The translations under genes were made by a program, and so were the position numbers. Below, piece by piece: positions 25,072 to 35,519 of a stretch of 64,000 nucleotides of DNA (position 1 is its first letter; every line of letters begins with the position of its first letter). Source of the stretch: Cerrena zonata (Eukaryota; Basidiomycota; Agaricomycetes; Polyporales; Cerrenaceae). The notes under the pieces are model-generated. The model ran no database searches. It was not told the DNA's origin and saw nothing but the letters and a program-made list of their open reading frames with translations. Location of the stretch: assembly GCA_038087015.1 (NCBI GenBank), contig JASBNA010000008.1:248001-312000 (forward strand), read 5' to 3'.

Positions 25072-25433
25072 TCACTGAACTCCCGGAAGATTGAAGCCTA
25101 ATCATGCCGTTTAACACTAATCTCTGAGGATTATGACGTACTACGAGTCTACTCACCCTCTTTCTTGTCGACTTGCTTGTTGGCAAAATCACCGATCTTG
25201 TCCGCGTTCTGGTTGCTCTATGAAAAATATATGTATTGAATTATGCACATCATGATTGAAGAACAGATATCGTTGCAGCACTTACAACATTCACACCCGC
25301 CTCTCTGCCTGCACCCTGTATACCTTTGTCGAGCCAGTCCTGTTTCTCTTGGGACTGACCACCTTGGTTCGCGCTCGTTTGAGCGGACTGTTGGAAGTTT
25401 CCTTGTGTGTTTTGGGTTTCGAGGAAGACATTT
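25072..25433 (-). CDS. Small hydrophilic Gln-rich protein, paralog 2 (5' end unresolved)
   Basis: The exons are 25433-25286, 25217-25157 and 25097-25072. The first encodes a Gln/Ser/Asn-rich stretch ending QEKQDWLDKGIQGAGREAG-VNV, the second NQNADKIGDFANKQVDKKEG, and the third GFNLPGVQ plus stop. Order, exon lengths and motifs match the neighbouring gene at 24080-24588, so this is a tandem duplicate. No start codon lies in frame in the first visible exon, which begins at an acceptor-like site (atatctcag), so a short upstream exon is missing. A further piece reading IKGVNMINV before a donor (about 25618-25660) may belong to it or to a third, broken copy. Confidence 0.6.
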
Positions 25434-25870
25434 CTGAGATATTACTGTGGTATGAGTGTTATGGGGGAATACTGACTGTTACTCGTTCGGCTGGGGGGTA
25501 TTTAAGCAAAGCCATCTCAGCGTGTTTGCAATATGTTGTCCCACCATGATGGCTGAAGTGACGACTGATCCACATATACGTAGGGTATACCCCGCGAATG
25601 AATTCTATCATATCTCCCATCACTCACCACATTGATCATGTTCACGCCTTTGATGCTATTTTAAGACGGTATGTCATTGTAGTGAGTGACGTCATGTCGG
25701 AAGAGCGAATTAGGCAGCATCCATCCTAAAAAGGCAAAGGCTTCCGCTATCACCTGAACGGATATCTTCACCGAGAAAATAGGAGTAGATATGTTCAATT
25801 TGTAGTATAGTTTACAAATGAGATTACATATATATAGTACACACTGTGATTAGGCTGTATTTTCGATCCT
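25434..25870. other. Stretch with a possible third fragment of the small-protein family
   Basis: On the minus strand near 25630-25660 a reading IKGVNMINV is followed by gtgagt, echoing the end of the first exon of the two paralogs (AGVNV / FGINI before gtaag). No matching downstream exon remains. Confidence 0.3.
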
Positions 25871-25874
25871 ACAT

Positions 25875-26606
25875 CTATTTTGCTTCAGCAATCGTCCCAC
25901 ATTCCTTGCATTTCCTGAAGGCAGGGTCGGACATCCAACGTTGAATGAGAGGCTTGAGCTGAGTGCCGAGATCGGTGACATGGAAGGCATCTTCATGAAT
26001 GACAGTGGGTTTCTCATGTTGGCCAGATTTGCAATACCATCGGAGGCGGTCTATATAACAGCGAATGTGTGAGAGAACGAATAAGATGCTGAGTATAACT
26101 GGTATGAGGAAAAGCAAATGGGTAAGCTACACATACCAGTGGCGTCATCCGGACGTACGCGCTCTACGACTAAACCGACGGTATCGGGGAAGCGAACGGG
26201 ATTATGAGGAGTGTTAGCTGAATAATCCTTAATTTTAGTATGACTCATTCTCAGGGGATGTCAGATGGTGGGCACGAACCTGGGAGTAAGAACATTTCCC
26301 CCTCCTCGATTCGAATATCCTTGAACTCATCGCCATCGACTACTCGCAAGAGCATACCACCCTTGTGTTGGTAAAACCATTCCTATGGTCATGCGACCAC
26401 TCTCAGTCACTTGGTTTTAAATAGAAGAAAATTGGACTCACTTCGGTCTCGTTGATGTGATAGTCATTCCTCTCGTTAGGCCCCCCAACGACCATGACAA
26501 TATAATCCTTCCCAGAATACAAGCAGAAATTGTTCACAGGGGGTTTCAAGAGATGAGAATTTTCCGAGAGCCATTTAGGAAAGTTGATGGGTCCGCCGAG
26601 TACCAT
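25875..26606 (-). CDS. BNA1: 3-hydroxyanthranilate 3,4-dioxygenase
   Basis: Four exons (26606-26442, 26382-26280, 26217-26137, 26050-25875) give 174 residues, the size of fungal HAAO. The protein opens [20 protein letters not shown]. It has the cupin metal ligands in [13 protein letters not shown] (His, Glu) and [18 protein letters not shown] (His, plus the substrate Arg), and the C-terminal rubredoxin-like cysteines WYCKSG and KCKECG. It opens the ring of 3-hydroxyanthranilate with O2, the step before quinolinate in de novo NAD synthesis from tryptophan (kynurenine pathway), in the cytosol. I start at the Met of MVLGGPINF rather than the Met 16 residues further up, because the family begins there. 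Confidence 0.96.
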
Positions 26607-27731
26607 AGTGAGTAGATAGATAAAGCTAGTGATAGAGATGTGGGTGGGTAGAAGCAAGAAACAGAACTGTTAAAAGCAGCAAGATAATTGATTATGAAGC
26701 CGGCTCTGAGAACTTCGGGTTCTCACTCGATTGCAATGGTTGCGACAACGCGGAAAGCGGCCCGAAAAAGGGACTGACAAATCTGATCCGATGTTTACAT
26801 CTTCACGAAGAGACCTATCTAGCCCAAGAAATCATATACATGTAGGAAAAGGTCACGGTCATCGCGATGATGGTGGTAGAGAACGGAGGAAGGCTAACTA
26901 TGTCAGCGCCACAATGCCTTCTGTTAGTAGTCGTTGACATCGAAGCGGAGCGTTCAAATGGGCGTTTACAATTTTGGTGCTGAACATGCCTTCTTCGTAT
27001 TCCAAATTACTCGTATGTTTTAAACAAACAGTCAACTGGTCGCTTTCGACAGCATATATGTTTGTATATCCAACTTTCTACTGAGACGCCATGACTCCAC
27101 ACTCGCGAAAGTTTTGATTTGCATATTCGGTGAAAAGTATATCAACCGGCTCTACACCCATGTTTGCTACATGATCACCGTAACATGCGTTCGGCTCCTC
27201 CTAAATACCGCGCATATCTTATTGAGTCCACACAAAACGCTGAGAGATACATCTTCTCATAACGCGGATCAACATATTGACCGATAAGTACGAGAGTGAG
27301 ACCATCGTAAAGGGTCCCGGTCTTGAGAGAGTATAAGATATTGTATGGCCCTCAAGACCAATCCACCGAAGAGAGACGCATAAGGATCGTATGTCACTTG
27401 TGTAAGGGCAGAGCAAGGACGAAGTACGAGTGATACATTGACGGTCTTCGTCAAGGCGCTGTGACCTGTGCGAAGCCAATTCGCGGTTCCTCCGATGTGT
27501 GTGTCGAGTAATGAACAGTTTCTGACATAGCCTCGATCGAGGCGTGCAGAAGTTTCGCGCTAGAACGCCGTGCGGTTTGGGCCATACTGGCCGAGTATCA
27601 CCGGAGCAGACGGACATATATCATGACGGTGACATATCAATGATATCTTAGCTCCGAACCTACAGGGACTGAACTAGAGATCTGTCAATGTTCTGTAAGA
27701 TCACAAAGATATCCTTACTGACCGGTTGGCA
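26607..27731. other. Gene-free stretch between BNA1 and MED8
   Basis: A 130-codon minus-strand frame (27219-27617) has no recognisable domain. A better-looking peptide (YDGLTLVLIGQYVDPRYEKM) lies in another frame nearby (about 27190-27330). I could not turn these into a gene. Confidence 0.35.
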
Positions 27732-28568
27732 TTATGATGACAGAGTCATAGACACGTCCTGAGATTCCGGAGCAGGGGTTCCTTCAGGCGACTGGTCTGC
27801 GCCATTCCCAAGAACCACCTCCAATTCTTCTTCATCCTCTGTATCATTACTCTGCCCACCCACGCTGACTGCGTCCCCTCGATCCTGAGAGTCCCCTAAT
27901 CGAGGATCCCACTCCAACTCTTCCGGCTCTTCTTGATCCACCTCAACTCGAGCCTTCCAATCGTACTTCTCCCGGAGCATCGTAACGGCACGCACAGCTC
28001 TCTCGACGCGAAGGTCGTGTTCTATGCGTATCTCTTCGCATTCACGTAGGACATCCGCATATTCGGGTCTTTTCTGCTGACTGCCTATTCGTTTGAGCTC
28101 TGGACCATTCGCTGGTGCAAGGACGCCTAGCGAACCTCGCGTTTGCATGTGCTCAGCGAGATGCCTCACGGTTTCATTTTCCAACCGTAGGACATCAGTA
28201 GTTTGTTGGTTGCGAAGGAGGGGAATTAGTTCATTATCGAGCTGCATATCCGACATCGCGACAGTAGGATGCAAAGACAGCCTTTCGTAAATATTTTGGG
28301 AAGGACCGGGCACCCCTCGAGCTGCTACAGTAGATTGCGAGGCGACTAACGAGCTGGAGAGGTTATGGGATTGGGAGAGCAGTATGTTGTATTTGGAGAG
28401 AATATCCGGCCAGGCATGCATTGCTGGTTGTCCTCCAAGATCGAGAGTTCGTTGTAGAGTCGTAATGGACTCAAGCATTTGGTTCATCTTGAATTTAAGA
28501 CTCTCGAGTTGTCCTACAGGAAGATAGGACGGTTTCAATGTTGGGTTCGGTCCTGGTGTAGAGGCCAT
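27732..28568 (-). CDS. MED8: Mediator of RNA polymerase II subunit 8
   Basis: A single open frame of 278 residues. Residues about 15-75 carry the MED8 helical region (LPVGQLESLKFKMNQMLESI, then TLQRTLDLGG and WPDILSKYNILLSQSHNLSS). A second helical block around 150-205 has VLRECEEIRIEHDLRVERAV. The C-terminal 70 residues are strongly acidic and disordered (DTEDEEELEVVLG). MED8 is a head-module subunit that contacts TBP and helps recruit polymerase II; in the nucleus it acts with MED18/MED20. The call rests on overall similarity to basidiomycete MED8 as I remember it, not on a single diagnostic residue. It lies in the same direction as BNA1, without overlap. Confidence 0.85.
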   Translation of the reverse strand: MASTPGPNPTLKPSYLPVGQLESLKFKMNQMLESITTLQRTLDLGGQPAMHAWPDILSKYNILLSQSHNLSSSLVASQSTVAARGVPGPSQNIYERLSLHPTVAMSDMQLDNELIPLLRNQQTTDVLRLENETVRHLAEHMQTRGSLGVLAPANGPELKRIGSQQKRPEYADVLRECEEIRIEHDLRVERAVRAVTMLREKYDWKARVEVDQEEPEELEWDPRLGDSQDRGDAVSVGGQSNDTEDEEELEVVLGNGADQSPEGTPAPESQDVSMTLSS

Positions 28569-28984
28569 TTTGTATGAGTGTATGACTAAGGATGTTTACT
28601 GCCAGTGGCAGTAGTAAGTAGTGACAGAGACTCGGACTTGGACTCAATACATGCCAGTGATAGTCGGTGTTTATTACATAAGCAATACTGAACGCTTTGC
28701 ACTGCATTCGGCTACTAAACATTGGTAGAACTTGTTGAGTGAATAATCGCGCCCAGCCTCATCGTCATCATCCGAAAAGATTCCCATAATAAATCTAACA
28801 TTGTTCATATTGTTAAATCTCAATCTTGAAGCTTTTAGCTTTTGTATGCGCAGCATAAAATAAATAGATCAGGCTAATGTAACCCTAATATTAATTGTAC
28901 ATGGTACGAGACAGTTCCAGGATAGTAGAGCAGCATCCACAGGAGGTTATGTCGCAGAGGATCAAGAGCAGGGCGAGATCTACT
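28569..28984. other. Short intergenic region
   Basis: Contains the MED8 promoter side and the 3' flank of the next zinc-finger gene. Nothing further was seen. Confidence 0.4.
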
Positions 28985-29902
28985 TCAGTTATTCCATTTA
29001 GCTGGGACAAGCTTGGTGGAGTAATTCGCGTCGAAAGAAGGGAACTGAGTGCAATAATCACCAGTGAACGGTTTTTGTGTGTATCGAGGGAATGGAAGGG
29101 CACGTTGGAAGTTCAAGTAGGCATCAGCTAGAGAAGGATCTTGTGGTACGCCAAAGTTGTAGACATATGTTGCCGCCGAGTAGGTAGCTACTTGATGAGC
29201 AGAGACTACGGAGCCTTCCTCGGCGCGTTGGGACCATGCGTCATTAGGTCGCCTTTGGCGTTCAATCTCTCCGAGGGTCAGAGGGGCCACGCACGCCTTG
29301 GCCTCTGTGTGCAGTTGATAGACAGCTAGCTGGCCAACAGCCCAGTAGTTCCCGCATGTTTTGCATGTATGTCTAGCATTAAACTTACTGATGTAATAGT
29401 TAGAAATCGTCCAATATTTTTTGTACGACGAGATACTCACTGTACGGTTCTGTAATGACTCGTGAGATTTGCGATCTGGTTAGATGTCCATGTCGCTCTA
29501 CATCCTTGCACAAGACATAGACGCCTACAGCGATCTCTAAAAACCAATGAGAACTCGCTCAGCTAAAACTTGAAGGAAAGAGAACGTACGGATAGTGTGA
29601 GTCCACATGGCGGTCCATGTCGTACCCGCGAGCAATTCTTTTACCGCACCCCATCGGGCATGGTACCTTCAAAACAGTCCAACGTTAGTAAACCCTCCAT
29701 GAATTATTATTAGGGCCGTGTGAGGACATACCTTTGAACAGGGTCCTTTGTTACTGGAGTCAATAGGCATGTGCACGGAGTCGGACTTGAGGTTTTTTTT
29801 CTTGGGCTTGTTCTTCCTTAGCGTGCTCTGCGCAATAATTCACCTCGCACTCAGTAAGCAATCATGAAAGACTTGAGAGATGTCACCCACCCGTCTAACC
29901 AT
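28985..29902 (-). CDS. C2H2-type zinc-finger protein, 227 residues
   Basis: Five exons (29902-29891, 29827-29732, 29666-29590, 29536-29441, 29387-28985) join in phase. After a basic leader (MVRRSTLRKNKPKKKNLKS) come three Cys/His units: CPMGCGKRIARGYDMDRHVD-SH, CLVQGCRATWTSNQIANLTS-H and CKTCGNYWAVGQLAVYQLH. Finger 1 is a C-x3-C-x12-H-x4-H unit. The others are less regular, so some may be structural only. The remaining 110 residues have no known domain and end in LVPAKWNN. The basic leader suggests nuclear location. The general plan matches the genes at 40337 and 44438. A transcription factor or nucleic-acid-binding role is an inference; the target is unknown. The first coding exon is only 12 bases, which needs transcript support. 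Confidence 0.68.
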
Positions 29903-31206
29903 AGTATTAGAAGGAGATGAGAAGTGGTGCAGATAATCACAGGAGATAATAGGGAATAGGGTGCGGTAAGTTTGGAAGGAGGTTTCAGAGGAATTGGTGA
30001 TAAGAGAGGTAAATTCAGGAATGTTGTCCAGGGATCCAAGCAATGGCTTTATATATGGGGTGCATGTGCCACATAGTGACAATTGCTGCGGCTGTGTTCA
30101 AGGTCAAAGCGCGTTTGGCCAAAAAGCAATCCCGGCGTAGGCATTGACCGTTGCCTGGGCCGCCTCGTGTAGGGACATGATTGACATAGGACAATGGCTC
30201 TTTGTGCTCTTCAATAGTATATCCCGTCTAGATAAGTCCGAATGAACCGGATTGCACCGCATGCCGAGGTGGCCAATACAGTAATTGACCTAGTCTCACA
30301 AAGGGCCAGTCAATCGCATAATATTAGTATGTCATGTGTGATTGAACCTCGAGCGGATATGAAGTGGCAACGGATAATATATTTAATCAAGAAGATGATC
30401 TGCAGCCAAATACTCTGAACATGAGTAAATCTTCCGAGATCCTGAATGTTTGTGAGGGAACGAATACACGAGGGACACCGGCCTGAGTGGGGTTTAGGCT
30501 CGAGTCCGAGTTTGACAGCGTATCTCGCCGCGATCTACCTTTGGAGAAAACGACACTGTTTTTAAGTCTGTATGTTAGACTGGCAGTAGAATCAGGTATC
30601 TTACTTACCCTATCATAGTAGTACCTGAGTACATACTACGGTATAAGTACTGGTGACTGGTCGCGGCGGTCCGAGTTATTGATGGATTACGTAACTCAAT
30701 TTGATTTTCGAATGAGTGCCTAGTACTCCGAGACTCAAACCAGAACGACCACAGACTACTATCTTCCTATCTTTGTTCTTCCTCTCATTCTGCTCATGTG
30801 ATGTTATTTAGTGCTCATCGTCCCTTTGTTTCTAAGTTCCTGGTCAAAAGAAAGGCGCCGGCGAAACGGTTTGAACTGCTTAATCTTGAAGTCGTTTGAG
30901 GTGATCCACTGGACCACACCATTCGAAATCGTTATATCAGTTATACTCAGGCTTTCATGGATTAGAACCATCGATTTGATGCCCCGAGGACATAGGACCT
31001 GTCAGTGGCCGTTGGTGGTTACGTGACAGCTGTATTGATTATATGTGTAAAAGTCTCACATGCTCTCCAGATAGGTTATGGGCGCGACATTTATTGAGTG
31101 CAGAAGTCACACAGAGCGCCGCCATGAATATTGACACGTCTCTTTCTCCTTTCTCCTAACGCATTCCACCCACAAAGCAGGATATCCAGCTGGGCTCGAC
31201 GCACTT
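29903..31206. other. Gene-free stretch
   Basis: Divergent promoter region of the zinc-finger gene (-) and TMP7 (+). No gene, RNA or repeat was recognised. Confidence 0.4.
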
Positions 31207-32838
31207 ATGGATTTCCCGCTAGCCTCTGCCCTGTTACACGGTGCTCTACTCACTCTCATTTTTCTGCCTCGTGCAGTCTTGTCCACTCCTTTAAAGCTCA
31301 CTGTCCCGTAAGTATTGTCACAATCTCCCCTGTTCTCGAAGTACCCTAATTTTAATTTTCAGTTCCAACATTGTCTCTTGTACTACTACCACCATTTCCT
31401 GGCAAGGAGGTTCAGGTACGCTGGATACTGTAACTGTGGGGAAAATATGTATTTATCGCTCGGATCATCTTCGCAGCTCCGTACACACTCGTAAGTACTT
31501 TATTGCTCGTTACACACACTTGTTGACGTTTACAATCTTCCAAAGACATTGTGAGCTATGTTACTTGCACTCCGTTCGTTCTTGAACTCACTTGCTTCAT
31601 AGTGAAGAGAACGGCGTCACTCTAGAGACGGCCGTCGTCATTAACGATACCACCTTTGATTGGGATGTCGATATTGCACCCGGTACTGTTACCCTACTGC
31701 CAGACTGAACTTCCCATGTTCATTTCTTCACAGGTATTCCTATTGTGTTGATACTTCGCGATAGTAATAACGACCAGACGACATCCTCTCAATTTACCAC
31801 GAGATCGGGAAGTAAGTTTTTTGCCCATTACAATTCTTTTATTTCTTTCGACTCAAATCTGCTCATAGCGGCATCATGCAACGAAATACAGGCACCTGAT
31901 TCATTGTTACTGATGAGCACTGACGTGCAGACCATCAGCGCATCAGGCTTTCTTACCTTCATAACCGCTACCCGACCTCTCACTGCGGGCAGCATCACAT
32001 CGACACCAACACAACAAACACAGTCAACTATTTCTCACTCTAGTAGTAGCACTACTGCACCTAATGCTCTCAGTGAAGGATCATCTTCGAAACCAAGTGC
32101 TTCGACGATTGGCTTCATTGTTCTTGCAATCGTCCTAGTTATATCATTTGGAGTCATCGCTGCGCTCTTCTGGATCAGGCGTAGAAAGAAAAGACATGTC
32201 CGAATGTCAGTAGGTGAGTACTTCCCCAACAATTCTACAAACATTCGAACGAACTATGCATGATTTTTGACGGTTAGATCTACTTGCCGAGGGTAAAATG
32301 CGAAGCGCAGAATCGTTCGAGATAGTTCTTCCTTTCAATGCATCGACTCCCTTGAGTAATGGTGGAACATTCGAACAACAAAGTAAGCCCCCCGGTTTGA
32401 AGAATCTTCATGAAGCTGATATTTACCTCTGCAGTGAATCGACGTGATGATGGAGATGTTGTCATGTCATTCTCCGACGTTCGCAGCCCTCCTAGGGATC
32501 ATTCGGATGGTGTTGATTCTCTGCCACGGTCAAAATCTGACCATGAGTACCCTTCGTCCACCAATCGATCCGATGAGTCTTCGTTCACGCCAATACCCAC
32601 CCATCCTGTGTCTCATGACAGATTATATTCCAATTCTTCTGATCCTTCGATCTATTCTGCCGAGGCTGAAACTTCAACTATATTCAAAAATGCCTCTACA
32701 GTCAGCCTCTTGGGTATTCGACATCCTACTGCTAGACGTGAAGCTGACGGTGGGGTACATTTGGCGGGTGGTCCGGTCCGTGAGAGTTGGTTTGTCAATG
32801 GTGGGACACTTCCTCCAGCGTATGGAGAATTTCGGTAA
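31207..32838 (+). CDS. TMP7: membrane protein with Kre9/Knh1-like outer domain
   Basis: This is the most complete family member. Exon 1 (31207-31307) encodes a signal peptide (MDFPLASALLHGALLTLIFL). The next exons give an Ig-like Kre9/Knh1-type domain: CTTTTISWQGGSAPYTL, then NGVTLETAVVINDTTFDWDV and GIPIVLILRDSNNDQTTSSQ. One junction is ambiguous: either a 5-base exon at about 31547 or an acceptor at 31609. A Ser/Thr stretch, the helix IGFIVLAIVLVISFGVIAAL and RRRKKR follow (exon to 32213). Cytoplasmic exons are 32278-32382 and 32435-32838. The tail carries both family elements in reverse order: GGVHLAGGPV first, then LPPAYGEFR at the very end. The Kre9-like fold is typical of fungal wall or surface proteins; the ligand is unknown. 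Confidence 0.82.
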
Positions 32839-33438
32839 TACGTTGGACTACCGATGTGAGGTATCACATTGATTCGTGTCTGGGTCCATGCGAACTTTTC
32901 TGTCATGACAGCGCTCGATGTCTGCTGCTGTACCTTCTTTTTGCCCCTCGGGACTATCGTATGTATCTCCTTTGGTGGTAGATCATAAATATGCATCTTC
33001 TTCGCGGTTCTGGTTAGTTAGTCCAGATGTTCTCTGGCGCTGATCGACTTGTTTTTAGTTTGGTGTTCTCACTACCTAAAGCGCCACCTGTCACCTATCT
33101 GCTGTGTCAGCTATATATCAGACTGACCCTGCGCTGCCATTCCTTCATCTGTATTACCCGATGATACATCTGTGGCACTGACTACCATCTGCAGTTTGCA
33201 TCTCAATTCCACGATAAGGGCCTTGTGTGTTGAATTCTATCCTATGGTCAAAACGACAAATGTGACTTAAGGTTTGCCACTCTGTACTCATTTTGAGATC
33301 CTTTTCTGTTTCTGATGCTGACTATTCTAGTGTTGCACCTCAGATGGTCTCTATGTAAGATAAGGATAATTTACCTACCGGTATGTACACTTCGTGGAAC
33401 TACATTCTGGGCGGTGAATCATTGATCATGTTTAACAG
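32839..33438. other. Intergenic plus unresolved 5' exons of TMP8
   Basis: The interval between TMP7 and the first TMP8 exon I can place. A reading DNLPTDASGLRIATNE would join a piece ending near 33379 to the exon at 33439, but the frame upstream is closed. Confidence 0.35.
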
Positions 33439-34926
33439 ATGCTTCTGGCTTGAGAATTGCAACCAATGAACCTTCATTATTCAATGGATACCGGGTTGCT
33501 CGATTCGCGTCCCCTCTCACCTCTGTGAGTCTTCGTCATTTCCTCAGAAACTAAACCGGTCCTTACCCTCTAGTCATTCGTTATCGATTATATTCAAGTC
33601 ACGGTCATCCGTCTTCATCTTCCTGAAATGGATACAGTGACGGATGTCGAAACTACCACAATCACTATAACCACATTCACCATCCTTTCCGTAGTAGGTG
33701 GGTTCCCAAGTATTTCTTCACCCCCAACTTCCTCGAATCTCTCAACAACCACTTCCCTCTCTTCAGAAACACGAACTCTTTCCTCTACAACGACTATATC
33801 CCCTCTCTTCACTATTCAAGGACCTTCGTTGTCTAGGTCACCACTACCGTCGGCCCAGTTAACAACATTCTGGCTCACACCGATAGCCGGCGGTTTCGCA
33901 ACCAGTACCCCATCCAGCCCGAGTACCATATCGTCTAGCGGGACACACGTACCCACATCAATCGTCAGCGCGACGACAATCAGGACCAATTCCATAGTAC
34001 AAAGCCATTCGCAGCCATCGCCCACCTCCCTCATTTCTATGTCGCCTCCTTCGCAGTCAGACGGATCTAGAAATGATGGCTCTTCCTCACTAGTCGATAA
34101 TTCTCCGGCGATGGGGGGGATTATATTCGGAGGTACTTTGGGTCTGGTAGCGTTGTTTTTGAGTGTGTTGTACCTGATTGTTCGGTGGCGGGATAGGAAA
34201 CAGAGGGAGCTTCAACCACAGTCTGACATGGAGAACGGTTCCACGCCTGACTTGGGGTCGTTAACAGATCCGGGGGAAGAGATTGTGGTATACAAAGGGA
34301 CGTTATCAATATTTAATAGTACCTCGCTGGACGAGAAACCCGGAATAGGGGAGAAAGAGAAGGGGTTCGCAGTGAAACGACCTGGTGCGTTCCTCGATTC
34401 TAAAATAATGGAAATTTACTTTCTTACCGACTCACTCATACATACAGAGTCAAAACCGAGTACTGTGACAACCTCTGCAGATGACGGCATGTCGATCTCG
34501 ACAATTGCGGTTCAGTCACTATATCGCGGTTTGTCCTACATCAATACGGAGGATCAGTATAACTCGACACCGACCAAGTTGAGACCGGATAGTGACATAC
34601 TTCCTCCCGTATACCAAGAGGAAATTCCACCAGTTCCACCACTACCCATTCCAGACACACCGACAAGTGCCACTAGCTTATTTTCTCAGGGCCATAGGAT
34701 GTCAACCAGGATAGCACCTAGAGGTCCCAGACCGGCACGGATACACTCGACAAGACGGCGGACAGCATCCACACCAAGTTACATTACATCTCAGGTTCCT
34801 TCATCACCGCTTTCGCCGAATATACCCACAGTTCAAGAAGACTCGTCGTATGGCTCAGCTGATGCGGGAAAGGTGCTGCCAATGATTCCCTCGAACCCTG
34901 ACCGCCGTTCAACACCCACGTCATGA
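33439..34926 (+). CDS. TMP8: Ser/Thr-rich membrane protein with long tail
   Basis: The visible exons are 33439-33524, 33574-34384 and 34448-34926. The 63-base piece 34385-34447 is open, but its gtgcgt...acatacag borders suggest an intron. The start is 5' incomplete: it reads SGLRIATNEPSLFN and then SFVIDYIQVTV, which looks like the last strands of an outer domain. A long Thr/Ser region, the helix GGIIFGGTLGLVALFLSVLY and RWRDRKQR follow. The cytoplasmic region of about 240 residues has ILPPVYQEEIPPVPPLPIPD, so a PPxY flanked by proline-rich SH3-like sites, then Arg-rich and Ser-rich segments. It lacks the VPVDPHVPK and NEVRLxGGPV elements, so it is a more distant member, or a neighbour with a convergent tail. 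Confidence 0.7.
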
Positions 34927-35519
34927 TTTTGCGGTACTCCGAATCACATTTCACTCTTTCGTTGATTCTCGATTTTCAATACCCATCTGTAGAAAGCATT
35001 ACATTCTGATGGCATCGGTGACGATTTTACGAGTTATGCTCCCAGTTGACGATAATTGTTAATATTGATATTTGACGTAAACTTGAGCTCAAGAAAATAT
35101 GTAAGATTCAGCTTTGATCAATGGACCTATGTAGGCGTCTTTGTGTCTTCAAGCATCGCTATATTTTTGGCTCGAATCGCAGGCACAATCATGTCTATCA
35201 CATCAAAAGATGGATGCAGTGATGATCTGACCGTGCGCTAACCTTCCACCATTAGATATTGAATTCGAAGGACGGTGGCCCAGGGTCTATAATGATTGTT
35301 ACAGGGAGAATCACTTTGTTGTACCAGTGCTCCAACACGTCTAGTGGCCGGCCTGGAGCTAGTAGTGCTACTTTATATACTATGCTTGCGTTCATACATT
35401 GATGGTGAGCATACATTGGGATCTATCTACCTTCCCCTCAGTAAGTACTCAAATATCATGATTTTTTCGGTGACTTATTACGTTCTATATGTTAGTCCAC
35501 GTTTCTTAATCGGTTCACC
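34927..35519. other. Interval before TMP9 with possible outer-domain exons
   Basis: Open pieces at 35296-35520 (for example LYQCSNTSSGRPGASS in one frame) may be exons of TMP9. They carry stops or frame changes and no model is convincing. Confidence 0.3.

Noticed and set aside
27219..27617. 132-codon minus-strand frame
   Set aside because: No domain, signal or splice support; better-looking peptide pieces lie in other frames but do not join.
34385..34447. 63 bases kept as coding in TMP8
   Set aside because: The stretch is open but has donor and acceptor signals and Phe/Tyr-rich content unlike the rest; treated as an in-frame intron.
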